A stretch of 59,812 bases of DNA. It comes from Bryobacterales bacterium. GTDB taxonomy: Bacteria; Acidobacteriota; Terriglobia; Bryobacterales; UBA6623. Both the position numbers and the translations under genes were made by a program. The stretch is from positions 1 to 59,812 of the forward strand of contig JAJEHF010000142.1 of NCBI GenBank assembly GCA_022823865.1. The letters run 5' to 3'. The notes below the pieces were generated by a model. That model was not told where the DNA came from. It ran no database searches and saw only the letters and a list, made by a program, of their open reading frames with translations. Of the stretch, positions 1 to 8,393 are shown piece after piece (the stretch's first letter is position 1; each line of letters starts with the position of its first letter).

Positions 1-239
1 CTGACAGACTGACAACAAAATGTCCAGTCCTCGCAGCAGACAGCGCTACCATGCCGAGCTCGCAAACTCTAGCAGGCTGCCGCTGCCCCTCCGGCTACTG
101 TCGTGCACTGCCTCGGACTCGGACAAAAAAATGGCCCTGGGGCCAAGGGGTCTCGCTACGCTGCGGCGACCGGTTCCGAAAGCCTCCCGCTGACACCGCG
201 CGCAAGGCACCGCCGCGCGCTCTCGTGCGTGCCGGCGAC

Positions 240-1676
240 TCAGCGCAGCGCTCGCAGCGCAGCGCGGATCTCGGCCACGAACGGGTCACCCGGCCCGTAG
301 GCTGCGGACAAGATCTCCGCCGCTCGCTCGAATGCGTCCTCGGCGGCTGCCACGTCGCCGGATGCACTACGGAGGTGCGCGAGGTTGTAAAGGGTCTCCC
401 CGACGTCCGGGTGGTCTGGCCCCAACGCTCCCTCTTGGATGTCGAGTGCGCGACGATACATGGGCTCGGCCCGTGCGAGGTCGCCACGCAGGTGCAGCAC
501 GCCCGCCAGCCCTACCAGAGACAGCGCTACATCCGGGTGGGACGCGCCCAGTGCCCGCTCGCGGATCGCGAGGGCCTTGGCAAGGACCGGCTCGGCCTCG
601 TCCAGCCGGCCCGACTCCCGCAGCACGGACCCATAGGAGCCCAACGCCTCGGCAAGGTCGATCGCCACACCATCCCCGGCAGGCTCCAGCAATCGGATCG
701 CCTCGGCCAGAGCAGCCTCGGCAGCCGCGGTATCGTTCCGGACTCCCGCCAGACGGCCCAGATCCGCCAGCGCCTGTCCCCGCGACGGCGATGGCTCGTC
801 CCACGCCGCCAGCGCCGCGAGATAGTTCGCTTCCGCGTCGTCCAGCCGGCCGAGCGCTTCGTAGATCTCGCCGAGCCGGTTGTGAAGCCTTGCAACGTCA
901 TCGTGGCGCGCTCCGTATGCGGCTCGAAGGACCGCGACCGACCGCTCCAGCAAGGCCACTGCATCAGCCGCCTCCCCGCGCATGGCGAGCATGCCGGCCA
1001 GGTTGGCGCGGATGGCGGCCGTGGCCGGGTGCTCGTCTCCAAATGCCTCGGCGTGGGCTTCCGCAGAACTTCGGTACGCCGCCTCGGCTCCGTCGAAATC
1101 ACCCCGCGCCTCGAGCAAGAGGCCCAAGGAATTCTGGGCTGCGGCCCGGGTCTTCTGCTCGTCGGCCGGCAGGGGTGCATCCGTCTCGAAACGTTCCAGT
1201 GCCTCCAGATACGCTTGCCGAGCGCCGGCTGTGTCTCCGCCGTCCTCCCTGAGCCTAGCGATTCTCAGCAGTATCTGCGCACTCCTTGACCCGGATCCGG
1301 CGAGCTCCAAGGAACGGTCGTAGAAGCCAGCCGCCTCGGTGTCCCGGCCGACGGCGGCCAAGGTCTCGGCAAGCTCGAATAAGGTGTCCCCGAAAGCCGC
1401 ACTGGTCGGATCGTCTGCCTCCAGCGCCTTCCGGAGCAGCGGCTCGGCGGCCTCGGCCCGGCCGTGAGTGCGCAGCAGCACCCCTAGGCGCACGAGACTC
1501 GCAACCGTGGCGGGGTGCTCCGGACCGGATTCGCGAAGCCGCCGTTCGTACGCCTCCCGGTACAGAGTCTCGAACGGAGCCCTCTCCTCCGCCAAGCCGT
1601 CCACAGCGCAGAGCGTGGCAGCGAACGAACCCGCGCACGCCGCAAGCAGACGCAGCCCCGTTCTCAGCGGCTCCAC
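240..1676 (-). CDS. Secreted tetratricopeptide-repeat protein, kinesin-light-chain type
   Basis: This 478-residue protein starts at a GTG and opens with a hydrophobic segment (about residues 8-28) that reads as a signal peptide. The rest is a continuous array of roughly 42-residue TPR repeats of the kinesin-light-chain class. Recurring blocks such as GPEHPATVASLVRLG and GPDHPDVGETLYNLAHL are visible, with A-E-x-x-Y/L-R-R-A-L helices between them. TPR arrays are protein-binding scaffolds, so a periplasmic or outer-surface assembly role is likely, but no enzyme domain is present. The gene diverges from the FG-GAP/ASPIC gene, leaving 52 bases between the two start codons. The TPR gene beyond that one suggests a TPR/ASPIC locus. 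The partner is unknown. The GTG was chosen because no in-frame ATG gives an intact signal peptide. Confidence 0.9.
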   Translation of the reverse strand: MEPLRTGLRLLAACAGSFAATLCAVDGLAEERAPFETLYREAYERRLRESGPEHPATVASLVRLGVLLRTHGRAEAAEPLLRKALEADDPTSAAFGDTLFELAETLAAVGRDTEAAGFYDRSLELAGSGSRSAQILLRIARLREDGGDTAGARQAYLEALERFETDAPLPADEQKTRAAAQNSLGLLLEARGDFDGAEAAYRSSAEAHAEAFGDEHPATAAIRANLAGMLAMRGEAADAVALLERSVAVLRAAYGARHDDVARLHNRLGEIYEALGRLDDAEANYLAALAAWDEPSPSRGQALADLGRLAGVRNDTAAAEAALAEAIRLLEPAGDGVAIDLAEALGSYGSVLRESGRLDEAEPVLAKALAIRERALGASHPDVALSLVGLAGVLHLRGDLARAEPMYRRALDIQEGALGPDHPDVGETLYNLAHLRSASGDVAAAEDAFERAAEILSAAYGPGDPFVAEIRAALRALR

Positions 1677-1728
1677 CAGCCCATCCCGGTCGTATACTAC
1701 CCTAGCCTATGGAGATACGCGCCTTGCC

Positions 1729-3408
1729 GTGACGCCTCGCAACTGCTTGCACCTCTGCATCGGAGTGCTCGGTACAGGACTGTCGGGGCTAGTGGCGGCC
1801 GACTTGCACTTCCAAGACCGCAGCGGCGCGTCTGGGATCGCATTCCGGCACCACGCCGGTCCAACCCCTCAGAAACACCTCGTCGAGACGATGGGGGGCG
1901 GCGTGGCGCTGCTGGATATCGATAACGACGGATTCCTCGATATCTTCTTCGTGAACGGCGGTGCCCTGGTCCAGGGCGAGGACGGATTGTTTGTCGACCG
2001 GTCAGGGCCCGAGCTGCATGACCGGCTGTACCGCAGCCGGCAGGGCCAAGCGTTCGAGGACGTGACCGAGCAGGCCGCTGTCAGCGCTGCGAGCCGGGGC
2101 ATCTACGGCATGGGTGCCGCCACCGGAGACTACGACAACGACGGCTACGTCGACCTGTTCGTGACAGGCTACGGGGGCACCATCCTCTATCGCAACCTGG
2201 GCGGCCTCGCTTTCGAGGATCGCACCGAGGCTGCCCGAGCCAACGTCCCCGGGTGGTCGGCAAGCGCCGGGTTTTTCGACGCCGACCTGGACGGGGACCT
2301 AGACCTGTTCGTCACCCGCTACCTGGATTGGAGCCTCGAGACGAGCAGAACATGCGGCGAGAAGATCCCAGTCTATTGCTCTCCGCGGGAATACCCCGCC
2401 GTAGCAAGCGTGCTGCTCCGCAACGAAGGTGACGGAACGTTTTCGGACGTCTCGCGGGAATGGGGCGTTTCCCAATCGCGGGGGAAGGCCCTCGGCGTCG
2501 CGTTCAACGACGCGAACGCTGACGGGCTGCCGGACGTGGTGGTAGCCAACGATTCGACGGCTCAGCAATTGTTCCTCAACCAGGGCCCAAACGGCTTCTC
2601 CGAGGAGGCGCTCTTCGCGGGACTGGCCTACAACGAGGACGGCGGTTCGTTCGCTGGAATGGGCGTAGACTTCGAGGACTATGACAACGACGGGAGTCCG
2701 GACGTGGTGGCAACAGCCCTTGCGAAGGAACTCTACCCGCTGTTCCGGAACGAGGGCGCAGGCACGTTTGGGTATGTGACACGCCAGACAGGCCTGGCCG
2801 AGATCACGGCCCGGCTGTCGGGGTGGAGCGTCAAGTTCGTGGACTTCAACCACGATGGATGGAAGGACCTGTTCGCCGCGCAGAGCCACGTTCTGGACAA
2901 CGTCGAGCTGATGGAGCCGGGACTGGCCTACCTGCAGCCTCCCCTAATCGCGCTCAACCGGGCGGGCCGGTTCGTCGACATCGGCGCAGCGGCGGGACCG
3001 GTCTTCCAAGCCAGCATCGCTGGCAGGGGCACGGCCTTCGGCGACCTGGACAATGACGGCGATATCGATCTTGTCGTGGGTGTGCTCGACGACAGCCCGA
3101 GAGTGCTCTACTCGAACGCATCCGCGGGCGAGAGTCATTGGCTGCAGGTCCGGCTGGTCGGCGGCTCAAGCGCCCGCGATGGCCAAGGCGCTCGCGTGAG
3201 CGTTCGGACGACGTCCGGAGGGGAGCAGGTGCGCTACTCAACGACGGCTGGCGGGTACTTGTCTGCCAACGATCCCCGGCTTCATTTCGGACTGGGATCC
3301 GAATCAATCGTGTCCAAGATCGCGGTTCGCTGGCCAAGCGGCGCTCAGCAGGTCTTGGAGGACATCAAGGCGGACCAGGTGATCACGGTCAGGGAGCCGG
3401 GGGCGTGA
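1729..3408 (+). CDS. Secreted FG-GAP (VCBS) repeat protein with ASPIC/UnbV domain, CRTAC1-like
   Basis: The open frame extends further upstream, but that part overlaps the divergent TPR gene. The GTG at 1729 gives a clean signal peptide (CLHLCIGVLGTGLSGLVAAD), so it is taken as the start, giving 559 residues. Repeated FG-GAP calcium-binding motifs are seen throughout: DNDGFLDIFFVN, DNDGYVDLFVTG, DLDGDLDLFV, DYDNDGSPDVV, DNDGDIDLVVG. They predict a beta-propeller. The C-terminal 90 residues carry the ASPIC/UnbV domain, with WLQVRL, GQGARVSVRT, LHFGLG and I-V-R-W-P-S-G. These proteins are extracellular or periplasmic and usually sit beside TPR proteins, as here. The molecular role is unknown. 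The stop overlaps the GTG start of the next TPR gene, so the two are translationally coupled. Confidence 0.9.
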   Translation: MTPRNCLHLCIGVLGTGLSGLVAADLHFQDRSGASGIAFRHHAGPTPQKHLVETMGGGVALLDIDNDGFLDIFFVNGGALVQGEDGLFVDRSGPELHDRLYRSRQGQAFEDVTEQAAVSAASRGIYGMGAATGDYDNDGYVDLFVTGYGGTILYRNLGGLAFEDRTEAARANVPGWSASAGFFDADLDGDLDLFVTRYLDWSLETSRTCGEKIPVYCSPREYPAVASVLLRNEGDGTFSDVSREWGVSQSRGKALGVAFNDANADGLPDVVVANDSTAQQLFLNQGPNGFSEEALFAGLAYNEDGGSFAGMGVDFEDYDNDGSPDVVATALAKELYPLFRNEGAGTFGYVTRQTGLAEITARLSGWSVKFVDFNHDGWKDLFAAQSHVLDNVELMEPGLAYLQPPLIALNRAGRFVDIGAAAGPVFQASIAGRGTAFGDLDNDGDIDLVVGVLDDSPRVLYSNASAGESHWLQVRLVGGSSARDGQGARVSVRTTSGGEQVRYSTTAGGYLSANDPRLHFGLGSESIVSKIAVRWPSGAQQVLEDIKADQVITVREPGA

Positions 3409-4496
3409 CGGCACGGCTCGCCGGACTCGCGGTGTTCGCCGGATTGCTCGGCGCGCAGGTGCTTGGTCCGGTCGCGGACCATGTGAGGCGGGGGGTGGCG
3501 GCCAGTGAAGCCGGGGAGCTTCAGGAAGCGCGCCGGGAACTGGAGGCCGCGGTCCGCGCCGCACCGGGACTCGCCGAGGCCCATCTGTACTTGGGGTTAG
3601 TACTCCACGAGAGCCAAGACTTCGCTGCAGCAGCCGACTCGCTCGACAGGGCGCTAGCGCTGAAGCCGGGAATTCCGGGGGCTCACGAACTGCTCGGATA
3701 CGATCTGCTGGCGCTGGGCCGGGCGGTGGAGGCCGTCCCCCACCTTGATGCTGCGAGGAGCGAGAACCCGGGCCGGTGGCAGGTGAGCGTGTGGCTGGGA
3801 AGAGCCCATCTCGAAGCCGGAGACCCTGACACGGCGCTTGAGCACTTGCTGGACGCGCAAGCGTCCGCGCCTTCGGATCCGGAGCTGCTCTATCTCGTCG
3901 GCAAGGCCTACTCGCAGCTCGCCCTGCGGTCACAGGCGCAACTGCTAGCCAGCGCGTCTGGGTCTCCGTTCGCTGATCTGGCGACTGCCGAAGACCACGA
4001 CCTCAACGGGCGCGCCGACGAGGCGATGGCTGCATATCGGCAGGCCCTCGCTGGCAATCAGGCGCTTCCTGACGCATGGCGAGCGCTCGGCGACCTAGAG
4101 CGGGATCGCGGCGGCCTAAGGGCCGCCGTGGATGCCTATCGGCGGGCGCTGGAGATCCAACCCGACAACGGAGCCTTGCACTTGCGCTGTGGCGAGGCGC
4201 TGCTCGGCCTCGGCCTCGCCAGCGAGGCGTTGCCGCATCTGGAATCTGCCGCCGCGGCGGACTCGTCTGCGGCGGCGGAAGCGATGGGAATGGCGCTGCT
4301 CGATCTTGGGCGCTTCGAGGAGGCGCAGGCGGCCTTGGTGAGCGCACTGGAGAGCCCGCTAGGGGAGCAGCGGAGGATGAAGCTTCACTACCAGCTGGCC
4401 CGGATCAGCCGCAAGCTGGGGGACGACGATGCCGCGCGCGAGCACCTGCGGGAATTCGGGGCCCTGCGAGCCAAGCTCACGGCGGGCGACAAGTAG
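3405..4496 (+). CDS. Secreted TPR protein coupled to the FG-GAP/ASPIC gene
   Basis: The start is placed at the GTG whose last two bases form the stop of the upstream gene (GTGA overlap). It gives 363 residues beginning with a short signal peptide (residues about 4-22). At least seven 34-residue TPR units follow, for example AEAHLYLGLVLHESQDF, PGAHELLGYDLLALGRA and ALPDAWRALGDLERDRG. No other domain is visible. ASPIC/UnbV proteins and TPR proteins are often encoded together, so the two products probably work in one extracytoplasmic assembly; this is inference from coupling. The upstream extension of the frame lies inside the ASPIC coding region and was rejected as a start. Confidence 0.88.
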   Translation: MTARLAGLAVFAGLLGAQVLGPVADHVRRGVAASEAGELQEARRELEAAVRAAPGLAEAHLYLGLVLHESQDFAAAADSLDRALALKPGIPGAHELLGYDLLALGRAVEAVPHLDAARSENPGRWQVSVWLGRAHLEAGDPDTALEHLLDAQASAPSDPELLYLVGKAYSQLALRSQAQLLASASGSPFADLATAEDHDLNGRADEAMAAYRQALAGNQALPDAWRALGDLERDRGGLRAAVDAYRRALEIQPDNGALHLRCGEALLGLGLASEALPHLESAAAADSSAAAEAMGMALLDLGRFEEAQAALVSALESPLGEQRRMKLHYQLARISRKLGDDDAAREHLREFGALRAKLTAGDK

Positions 4497-4543
4497 CTGG
4501 AGCAGCGGGACAAGCCCAACGTGCAGAGCTCGGAGCACAGGCG

Positions 4544-5539
4544 CTAGGGGCGCAGTCCCTCCCGCACGCTTCCGGTCAGCGTTCTCAGAAACGCGGCCAG
4601 GGCAGCCTTCTCGCCATCGGTCAAGCCCAGCTTCCGAATCTCGCGATCGAGGTTGGGGTTCGGAGTACCGCCGTTGTCGTAGTCATCGATCACGTCCTCA
4701 AGGGTAGCGATGCTCCCGTCATGCATGTAGGGAGCGGTCTGCGCGACGTTCCGCAGCGTCGGGGTCTTGAACGCTCCGCGCTCGCGCTCGCGCCCCGTGA
4801 CAGCGAAGCGGCCGTCATCCTCGAAGCTCCCGTTCTTGTAGCCGACGCCCGTGTTGTGGAACCGTTCGTCCGTCAAGTTCGGACCGAGGTGGCAGGTCAC
4901 GCAGTTGCCCTTGCCGCGGAATATCTCGAGGCCGCGGCGCTCGGTGTCGTCGAGTGCCCCCGTGGTTCCGGCCACGTACCGGTCGTAGCGCGAATTCCCA
5001 GACAGGATTGTGCGGACGTACGACGCTAGGGCTCGTGCCAGATCGTCCGCGTTCGGCTCCCGGCCGAAGGCCTCCCGGAACTCCGAGGGGTAGATTTCGT
5101 CGGCGGTCAGGCGTTCGACGGCTCGGGAGACTTCGAGGTCCATTTCCAACGAGTTGATGACCGGCTGGAGCACCTGCTCCTCGAGTGTGGGAATGCGGCC
5201 ATCCCAGAAGAAACTGCGGCCATACCCTCGGTTGAGCAGCTTTGGAACGCGCCGCGGGCCCACTCGGTCGAACACCCCGACGGCTTTGGGCCGGTCGTCC
5301 GTAAACGATCTATCCGGATCGTGACAAGTCGAACACGAGACCGACCGGTCTACGGAGAGAATCGGATCGAAGAACAGCTTGCGCCCCAGTGCAGCCCTCG
5401 CCGGAGTGAGGGGATTGTCAGCGGGAACAGGCATAAGGGCATCCAGCCCCAACGGTGGACGGAGGGGAGAAGCCGCCGCCAATGGAAGGGCTGTCACGAG
5501 CAAGAGCGGCGTTACGATCATCGACGGCCGAAGGGCCAT
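4544..5539 (-). CDS. Di-haem cytochrome c peroxidase / MauG family protein
   Basis: The 331-residue product starts with a signal peptide (residues 1-23) and has two haem-binding motifs, CSTCH at 69-73 and CVTCH at 213-217. This is the spacing of bacterial di-haem cytochrome c peroxidases. Other family landmarks are LGRKLFFDPILS, RVPKLLNRGYG and FKTPTLRNVAQTAPYMHDG, in which the Met-His segment can supply a distal ligand. The enzyme would act in the periplasm, reducing hydrogen peroxide with electrons from small cytochromes. MauG-type maturation activity cannot be excluded from sequence alone. The gene runs toward the TPR gene, leaving only 47 bases between stops. A TATCAT -10-like box lies 11 bases before the ATG. 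Confidence 0.93.
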   Translation of the reverse strand: MALRPSMIVTPLLLVTALPLAAASPLRPPLGLDALMPVPADNPLTPARAALGRKLFFDPILSVDRSVSCSTCHDPDRSFTDDRPKAVGVFDRVGPRRVPKLLNRGYGRSFFWDGRIPTLEEQVLQPVINSLEMDLEVSRAVERLTADEIYPSEFREAFGREPNADDLARALASYVRTILSGNSRYDRYVAGTTGALDDTERRGLEIFRGKGNCVTCHLGPNLTDERFHNTGVGYKNGSFEDDGRFAVTGRERERGAFKTPTLRNVAQTAPYMHDGSIATLEDVIDDYDNGGTPNPNLDREIRKLGLTDGEKAALAAFLRTLTGSVREGLRP

Positions 5540-5753
5540 GTCTTCGGATGATGATACGTGTTTCAGCCCAGAATTGCCGTCCGTCGCCTATGGACTGAAC
5601 CAAGCCCGCAAGGATCGCAGACGCGCACAGATCGTCAAACCTGGAGCGGGTTCCTGCTTGGCCAGCGCCTTCCGCATCCAGGGAATTGGGGAATGGCGCC
5701 ATTGCCGCAGGATCGGCCGCTCTGTTACTGTAACGGCTTAGGATTTGGCACCG

Positions 5754-6404
5754 ATGGCCAAGCAGGACATTCTGAACACGATCTTGGATGTAGGCATCAT
5801 CCCGATCGTTCGCACCGATGACGCCGACCACGCGCTGTACGCGATCGAGGCGATTTGCAACGCGGGCATACCGGTATTAGAGGTCACCATGACCGTCCCG
5901 GGGGCCATCAAGACGCTGGAAACGGCCTGCGACCGCTTCGGCGACAGTCTCGTCCTCGGCGCCGGGACCGTCCTAGATGCCACTACAGCGCGCAATTGCA
6001 TGCTGGCCGGCGCCGAGTTCTGCGTCACCCCCTCGCTCGATCTCGCAACCATCGAAATCTGCAATCGCTACTCGAAATGCGTGATTCCGGGCGCGCTCAC
6101 CCCCACGGAGATCATGACCGCGTGGGATGCCGGGGCGTCCATGATCAAGGTGTTCCCCGTCGGCGCGGTCGGCGGCGCGAGCTACATCAAGGCCGTCAAG
6201 GCCCCGCTGCCCCACGTGCTGCTCGTGCCGACCGGGGGCGTGACCCTAGCCAATGCCGGAGACTTCTTCCGGGCAGGCGCCAGTGCGGTCGCAGTTGGCT
6301 CAGAACTGGTCAACAAGCGCTGGCTGATGAACGAAGACTTCGGGCGCATCGAGACCGCCGCGCGGGGGTTTCTCGATACAGTGGCCGAGTCGCGCGCGGC
6401 CTGA
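5754..6404 (+). CDS. eda: KDPG/KHG aldolase (2-dehydro-3-deoxyphosphogluconate aldolase)
   Basis: The enzyme cleaves 2-keto-3-deoxy-6-phosphogluconate to pyruvate and glyceraldehyde 3-phosphate in the cytosolic Entner-Doudoroff route, or related keto-acid phosphates. The 216-residue protein has the class I aldolase marks: the base Glu in GIPVLEVTMT, the phosphate loop in GAGTVLD, the Schiff-base Lys132 in MIKVFPVGA, and the PTGGV loop near the end. The ATG at 5754 was chosen over an in-frame TTG nine bases upstream. The aldolase stop is nine bases before the GTG of the next gene, a glycosyltransferase, so both are probably cotranscribed. No edd gene is in the window, so pathway use is inferred. 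Confidence 0.93.
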   Translation: MAKQDILNTILDVGIIPIVRTDDADHALYAIEAICNAGIPVLEVTMTVPGAIKTLETACDRFGDSLVLGAGTVLDATTARNCMLAGAEFCVTPSLDLATIEICNRYSKCVIPGALTPTEIMTAWDAGASMIKVFPVGAVGGASYIKAVKAPLPHVLLVPTGGVTLANAGDFFRAGASAVAVGSELVNKRWLMNEDFGRIETAARGFLDTVAESRAA

Positions 6405-6413
6405 GCTGCCTGC

Positions 6414-7436
6414 GTGAGCGATCCGGTCCTGTCCCGTCTCGCACCCGAAGCCTCGATCGTCCTGGTGCGGCTGCGGTCCCTTGGTGACACGGTGCTGGTG
6501 ACTCCCGCCTTTTCTCTGCTGCGCCGGGCGATGCCCCGCGCCAGTATCCACGTCGCGATAGAAGAACGCTTTGCGGACTTGCTGGCGGGCCAGCCGGACA
6601 TCGACGGAGTGGTGCGCATGGCGACGGGTGCCGGAGCTCCTGGCAAAGCCCGCCTAGTGCGGGAGCTTCGCGCGCTGCGGCCGAGCCTGTGTATCGACAT
6701 GCACGGCGGAACGACGGCGGCTTGGTGCACGGCCCTGTCCGGGGCGCGCTGGCGGGCGGGGTTCGCCCACTTCCGTCAGCGCTGGGCCTATAACGTTCGC
6801 ATCCCGCGTCCGCAAGAGGTGCTTGGTCGCGAAAGGGACGAAAGCGTGCATACTGCCGAGCACCATGCGGCGGCCATCATGCACCTGGGCGGAAGGCTAG
6901 AGTCGATCCCGGGTGCCCGTCTGGCAGCAGCGCCGGCGGATGCAGACCAGCCGTACGCGATCCTGCACGCCGGCGCGACTTACGCTACCAAGACTTGGCA
7001 GCTATCGCATTTCCTGGCGTTGGCCGACCGGCTGCAGAGGCGTCACGGACTGGAGCCGGTCTTCGTCGCCGGCCCAGACGAGGCAGACCTTGCCGCCAAG
7101 CCAACTGGCTTTCAGGTGCGCCAAGGACTGCCCCTGCCCGACCTGATGTCGCTAATGGCCGGCGCGCGGCTGTTCGTGGGAAACGACTCCGGACCGGCCC
7201 ACATAGCGGCGGCGTTCGACGTCCCCTGCGTGACGATCTTCGGGTCTTCAAACTCAAAGATCTGGCACCCGTGGAAGACCCGGCACAGGGTTGTCGAAAC
7301 GGCCTGGGACTGCAAGCCCTGCCCGGGCGACCGCTGCTACGCCTTCGACGAGCCCCGCTGCATCCTGTCGGTGACACCGGAGGCCGTCGCGCAAGCCGTC
7401 GACGAACTGCTGGCGGAGTGCCGGAGCGCTAGCTGA
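6414..7436 (+). CDS. Glycosyltransferase family 9 (ADP-heptose:LPS heptosyltransferase-like)
   Basis: The 340-residue GT-B enzyme shows the GT9 pattern: an N-terminal VLVRLRSLGDTVLVTPAFSL, then IDMHGG, a mid-protein YAILHAGATYATKTW sugar-nucleotide segment, and the C-terminal VGNDSGPAHIAAAFDVPCVTIFG signature. GT9 enzymes move heptose from ADP-heptose onto the LPS inner core at the cytoplasmic face of the inner membrane. The exact acceptor is not readable here. The GTG start is nine bases after the aldolase stop, with no clear competing start. The 3' end overlaps the convergent metW stop by eight bases. No other LPS core gene is adjacent. Confidence 0.9.
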   Translation: MSDPVLSRLAPEASIVLVRLRSLGDTVLVTPAFSLLRRAMPRASIHVAIEERFADLLAGQPDIDGVVRMATGAGAPGKARLVRELRALRPSLCIDMHGGTTAAWCTALSGARWRAGFAHFRQRWAYNVRIPRPQEVLGRERDESVHTAEHHAAAIMHLGGRLESIPGARLAAAPADADQPYAILHAGATYATKTWQLSHFLALADRLQRRHGLEPVFVAGPDEADLAAKPTGFQVRQGLPLPDLMSLMAGARLFVGNDSGPAHIAAAFDVPCVTIFGSSNSKIWHPWKTRHRVVETAWDCKPCPGDRCYAFDEPRCILSVTPEAVAQAVDELLAECRSAS

Positions 7437-8052
7437 GTAGGTAGATCGCCGAATCGGCTAGGAGGTTCGGCTGGCTGGCCACCCGCCGGCCGCGCCGCAG
7501 GAAGCACGACTGCTCGGCGCGGAGCCCCTCTTGGCGCAACAGGTCCTCGAAGTCGAGGATCGTAAGCACGCGGATGTTCGGCGAGTCGTACCACTGGTAC
7601 GGAAGGTGCCCCGTGCGAGGAGCCTTGCCGGTGCATAGCAGCGACAGGCGCACGCTCCAGTGACCGAAGTTGGGGAAGGCCACGACGATCCGCCTGCCCA
7701 CCCGCCGCATTTCCCGCATCAGCTCGAGGGGATGCCGCACGACCTGCAGTGTCTGGCTGAGTATCACGTAGTCGAAACAGGCGTCCGGGTAGTCGGCCAA
7801 GCCTTGGTTGATGTCGCCCTGATAGACGGACAGGCCCAGTTCGACGCACCGCCGGACCTTCTCCGGAGCGATCTCGACGCCGCGCGCCTCGACGCGCTTG
7901 TGCCGCGCAAGCCAAGCGAGCAGATCGCCTTCGCCGCAGCCGAGATCCAACACCGTGGAGGTCTCCCCGATCATGTCGGCGATGATGCGGTGATCCTCGC
8001 GCGCCAGCAAATCTGGCACGGCCGCGACCTCTGACGGCTCCAAGACTGGCAT
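7429..8052 (-). CDS. metW: MetW-like methyltransferase-fold protein
   Basis: The product has the class I SAM-binding fold: VLDLGCGEGDLLAWL (motif I), GVEIAPEKVRRCVELGLSVYQ, then DVYI-type FDYVILSQTLQVVRHP. It continues with the MetW-specific stretch RRIVVAFPNFGHWSVRLSLL and the P-Y-x-W-Y-D-S-P-N-I-R-x-L-T motif. MetW supports methionine synthesis with the homoserine acyltransferase MetX, and no metX is adjacent. The ATG at 8052 was preferred over an upstream TTG at 8064, because a perfect TATAAT (8067-8072, complement strand) would put the transcription start between them. That leaves 207 residues. The gene converges on the GT9 gene with an eight-base stop overlap. Confidence 0.88.
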   Translation of the reverse strand: MPVLEPSEVAAVPDLLAREDHRIIADMIGETSTVLDLGCGEGDLLAWLARHKRVEARGVEIAPEKVRRCVELGLSVYQGDINQGLADYPDACFDYVILSQTLQVVRHPLELMREMRRVGRRIVVAFPNFGHWSVRLSLLCTGKAPRTGHLPYQWYDSPNIRVLTILDFEDLLRQEGLRAEQSCFLRRGRRVASQPNLLADSAIYLLS

Positions 8053-8066
8053 CGCCCGTTTCAAGA

Positions 8067-8072
8067 ATTATA
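8067..8072 (-). promoter_or_regulatory. -10 box of metW (TATAAT)
   Basis: The complement strand reads TATAAT exactly, 14 bases before the chosen metW ATG. No good -35 hexamer is visible 16-18 bases further upstream. The 329 bases between metW and the cyanophycinase-like gene otherwise hold only the promoter of the latter and weak open frames. Confidence 0.5.
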
Positions 8073-8356
8073 GGCCGTCAGGTTCTTTCCGATGCGCCGC
8101 CTCAAGGCGCAGCCGATGGCCGCTTCGAACGCGCATCCCCTACGCCACGGCTCGGTCGTGAGCGTACCGTGGCCGGCCGGAAAGGCATGAACGATGTCCT
8201 GCCGCTCCCAGCGCAGGGTTCCCCAAGCTGCCGCAAGGGCACGCGCGACCGTCTGACAAGGCTCCCTCCCGGTCTCTGGGTCGGACATCCAGACAGTCGC
8301 AACACGCAAGGCCCCGGCCGGGCCGCGTCGACATGCCTGCGCGTGACCGCGACTCG

Positions 8357-8386
8357 TTGACCGCCGGCCCGTCCCGGCGGTAAACT
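8357..8386 (+). promoter_or_regulatory. Promoter of the cyanophycinase-like gene, leaderless spacing
   Basis: TTGACC (8357-8362) is followed after 18 bases by TAAACT (8381-8386). The start codon at 8394 comes only seven bases after the -10 box, so transcription would begin at or next to the TTG start codon. Confidence 0.55.
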
Positions 8387-8393
8387 CGGCGAG

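Noticed and set aside
8061..8288. A 75-codon frame ending on the TTG of metW, which looked translationally coupled
   Set aside because: The perfect TATAAT of metW lies inside its last codons, no domain is visible, and metW is better started at the ATG at 8052.
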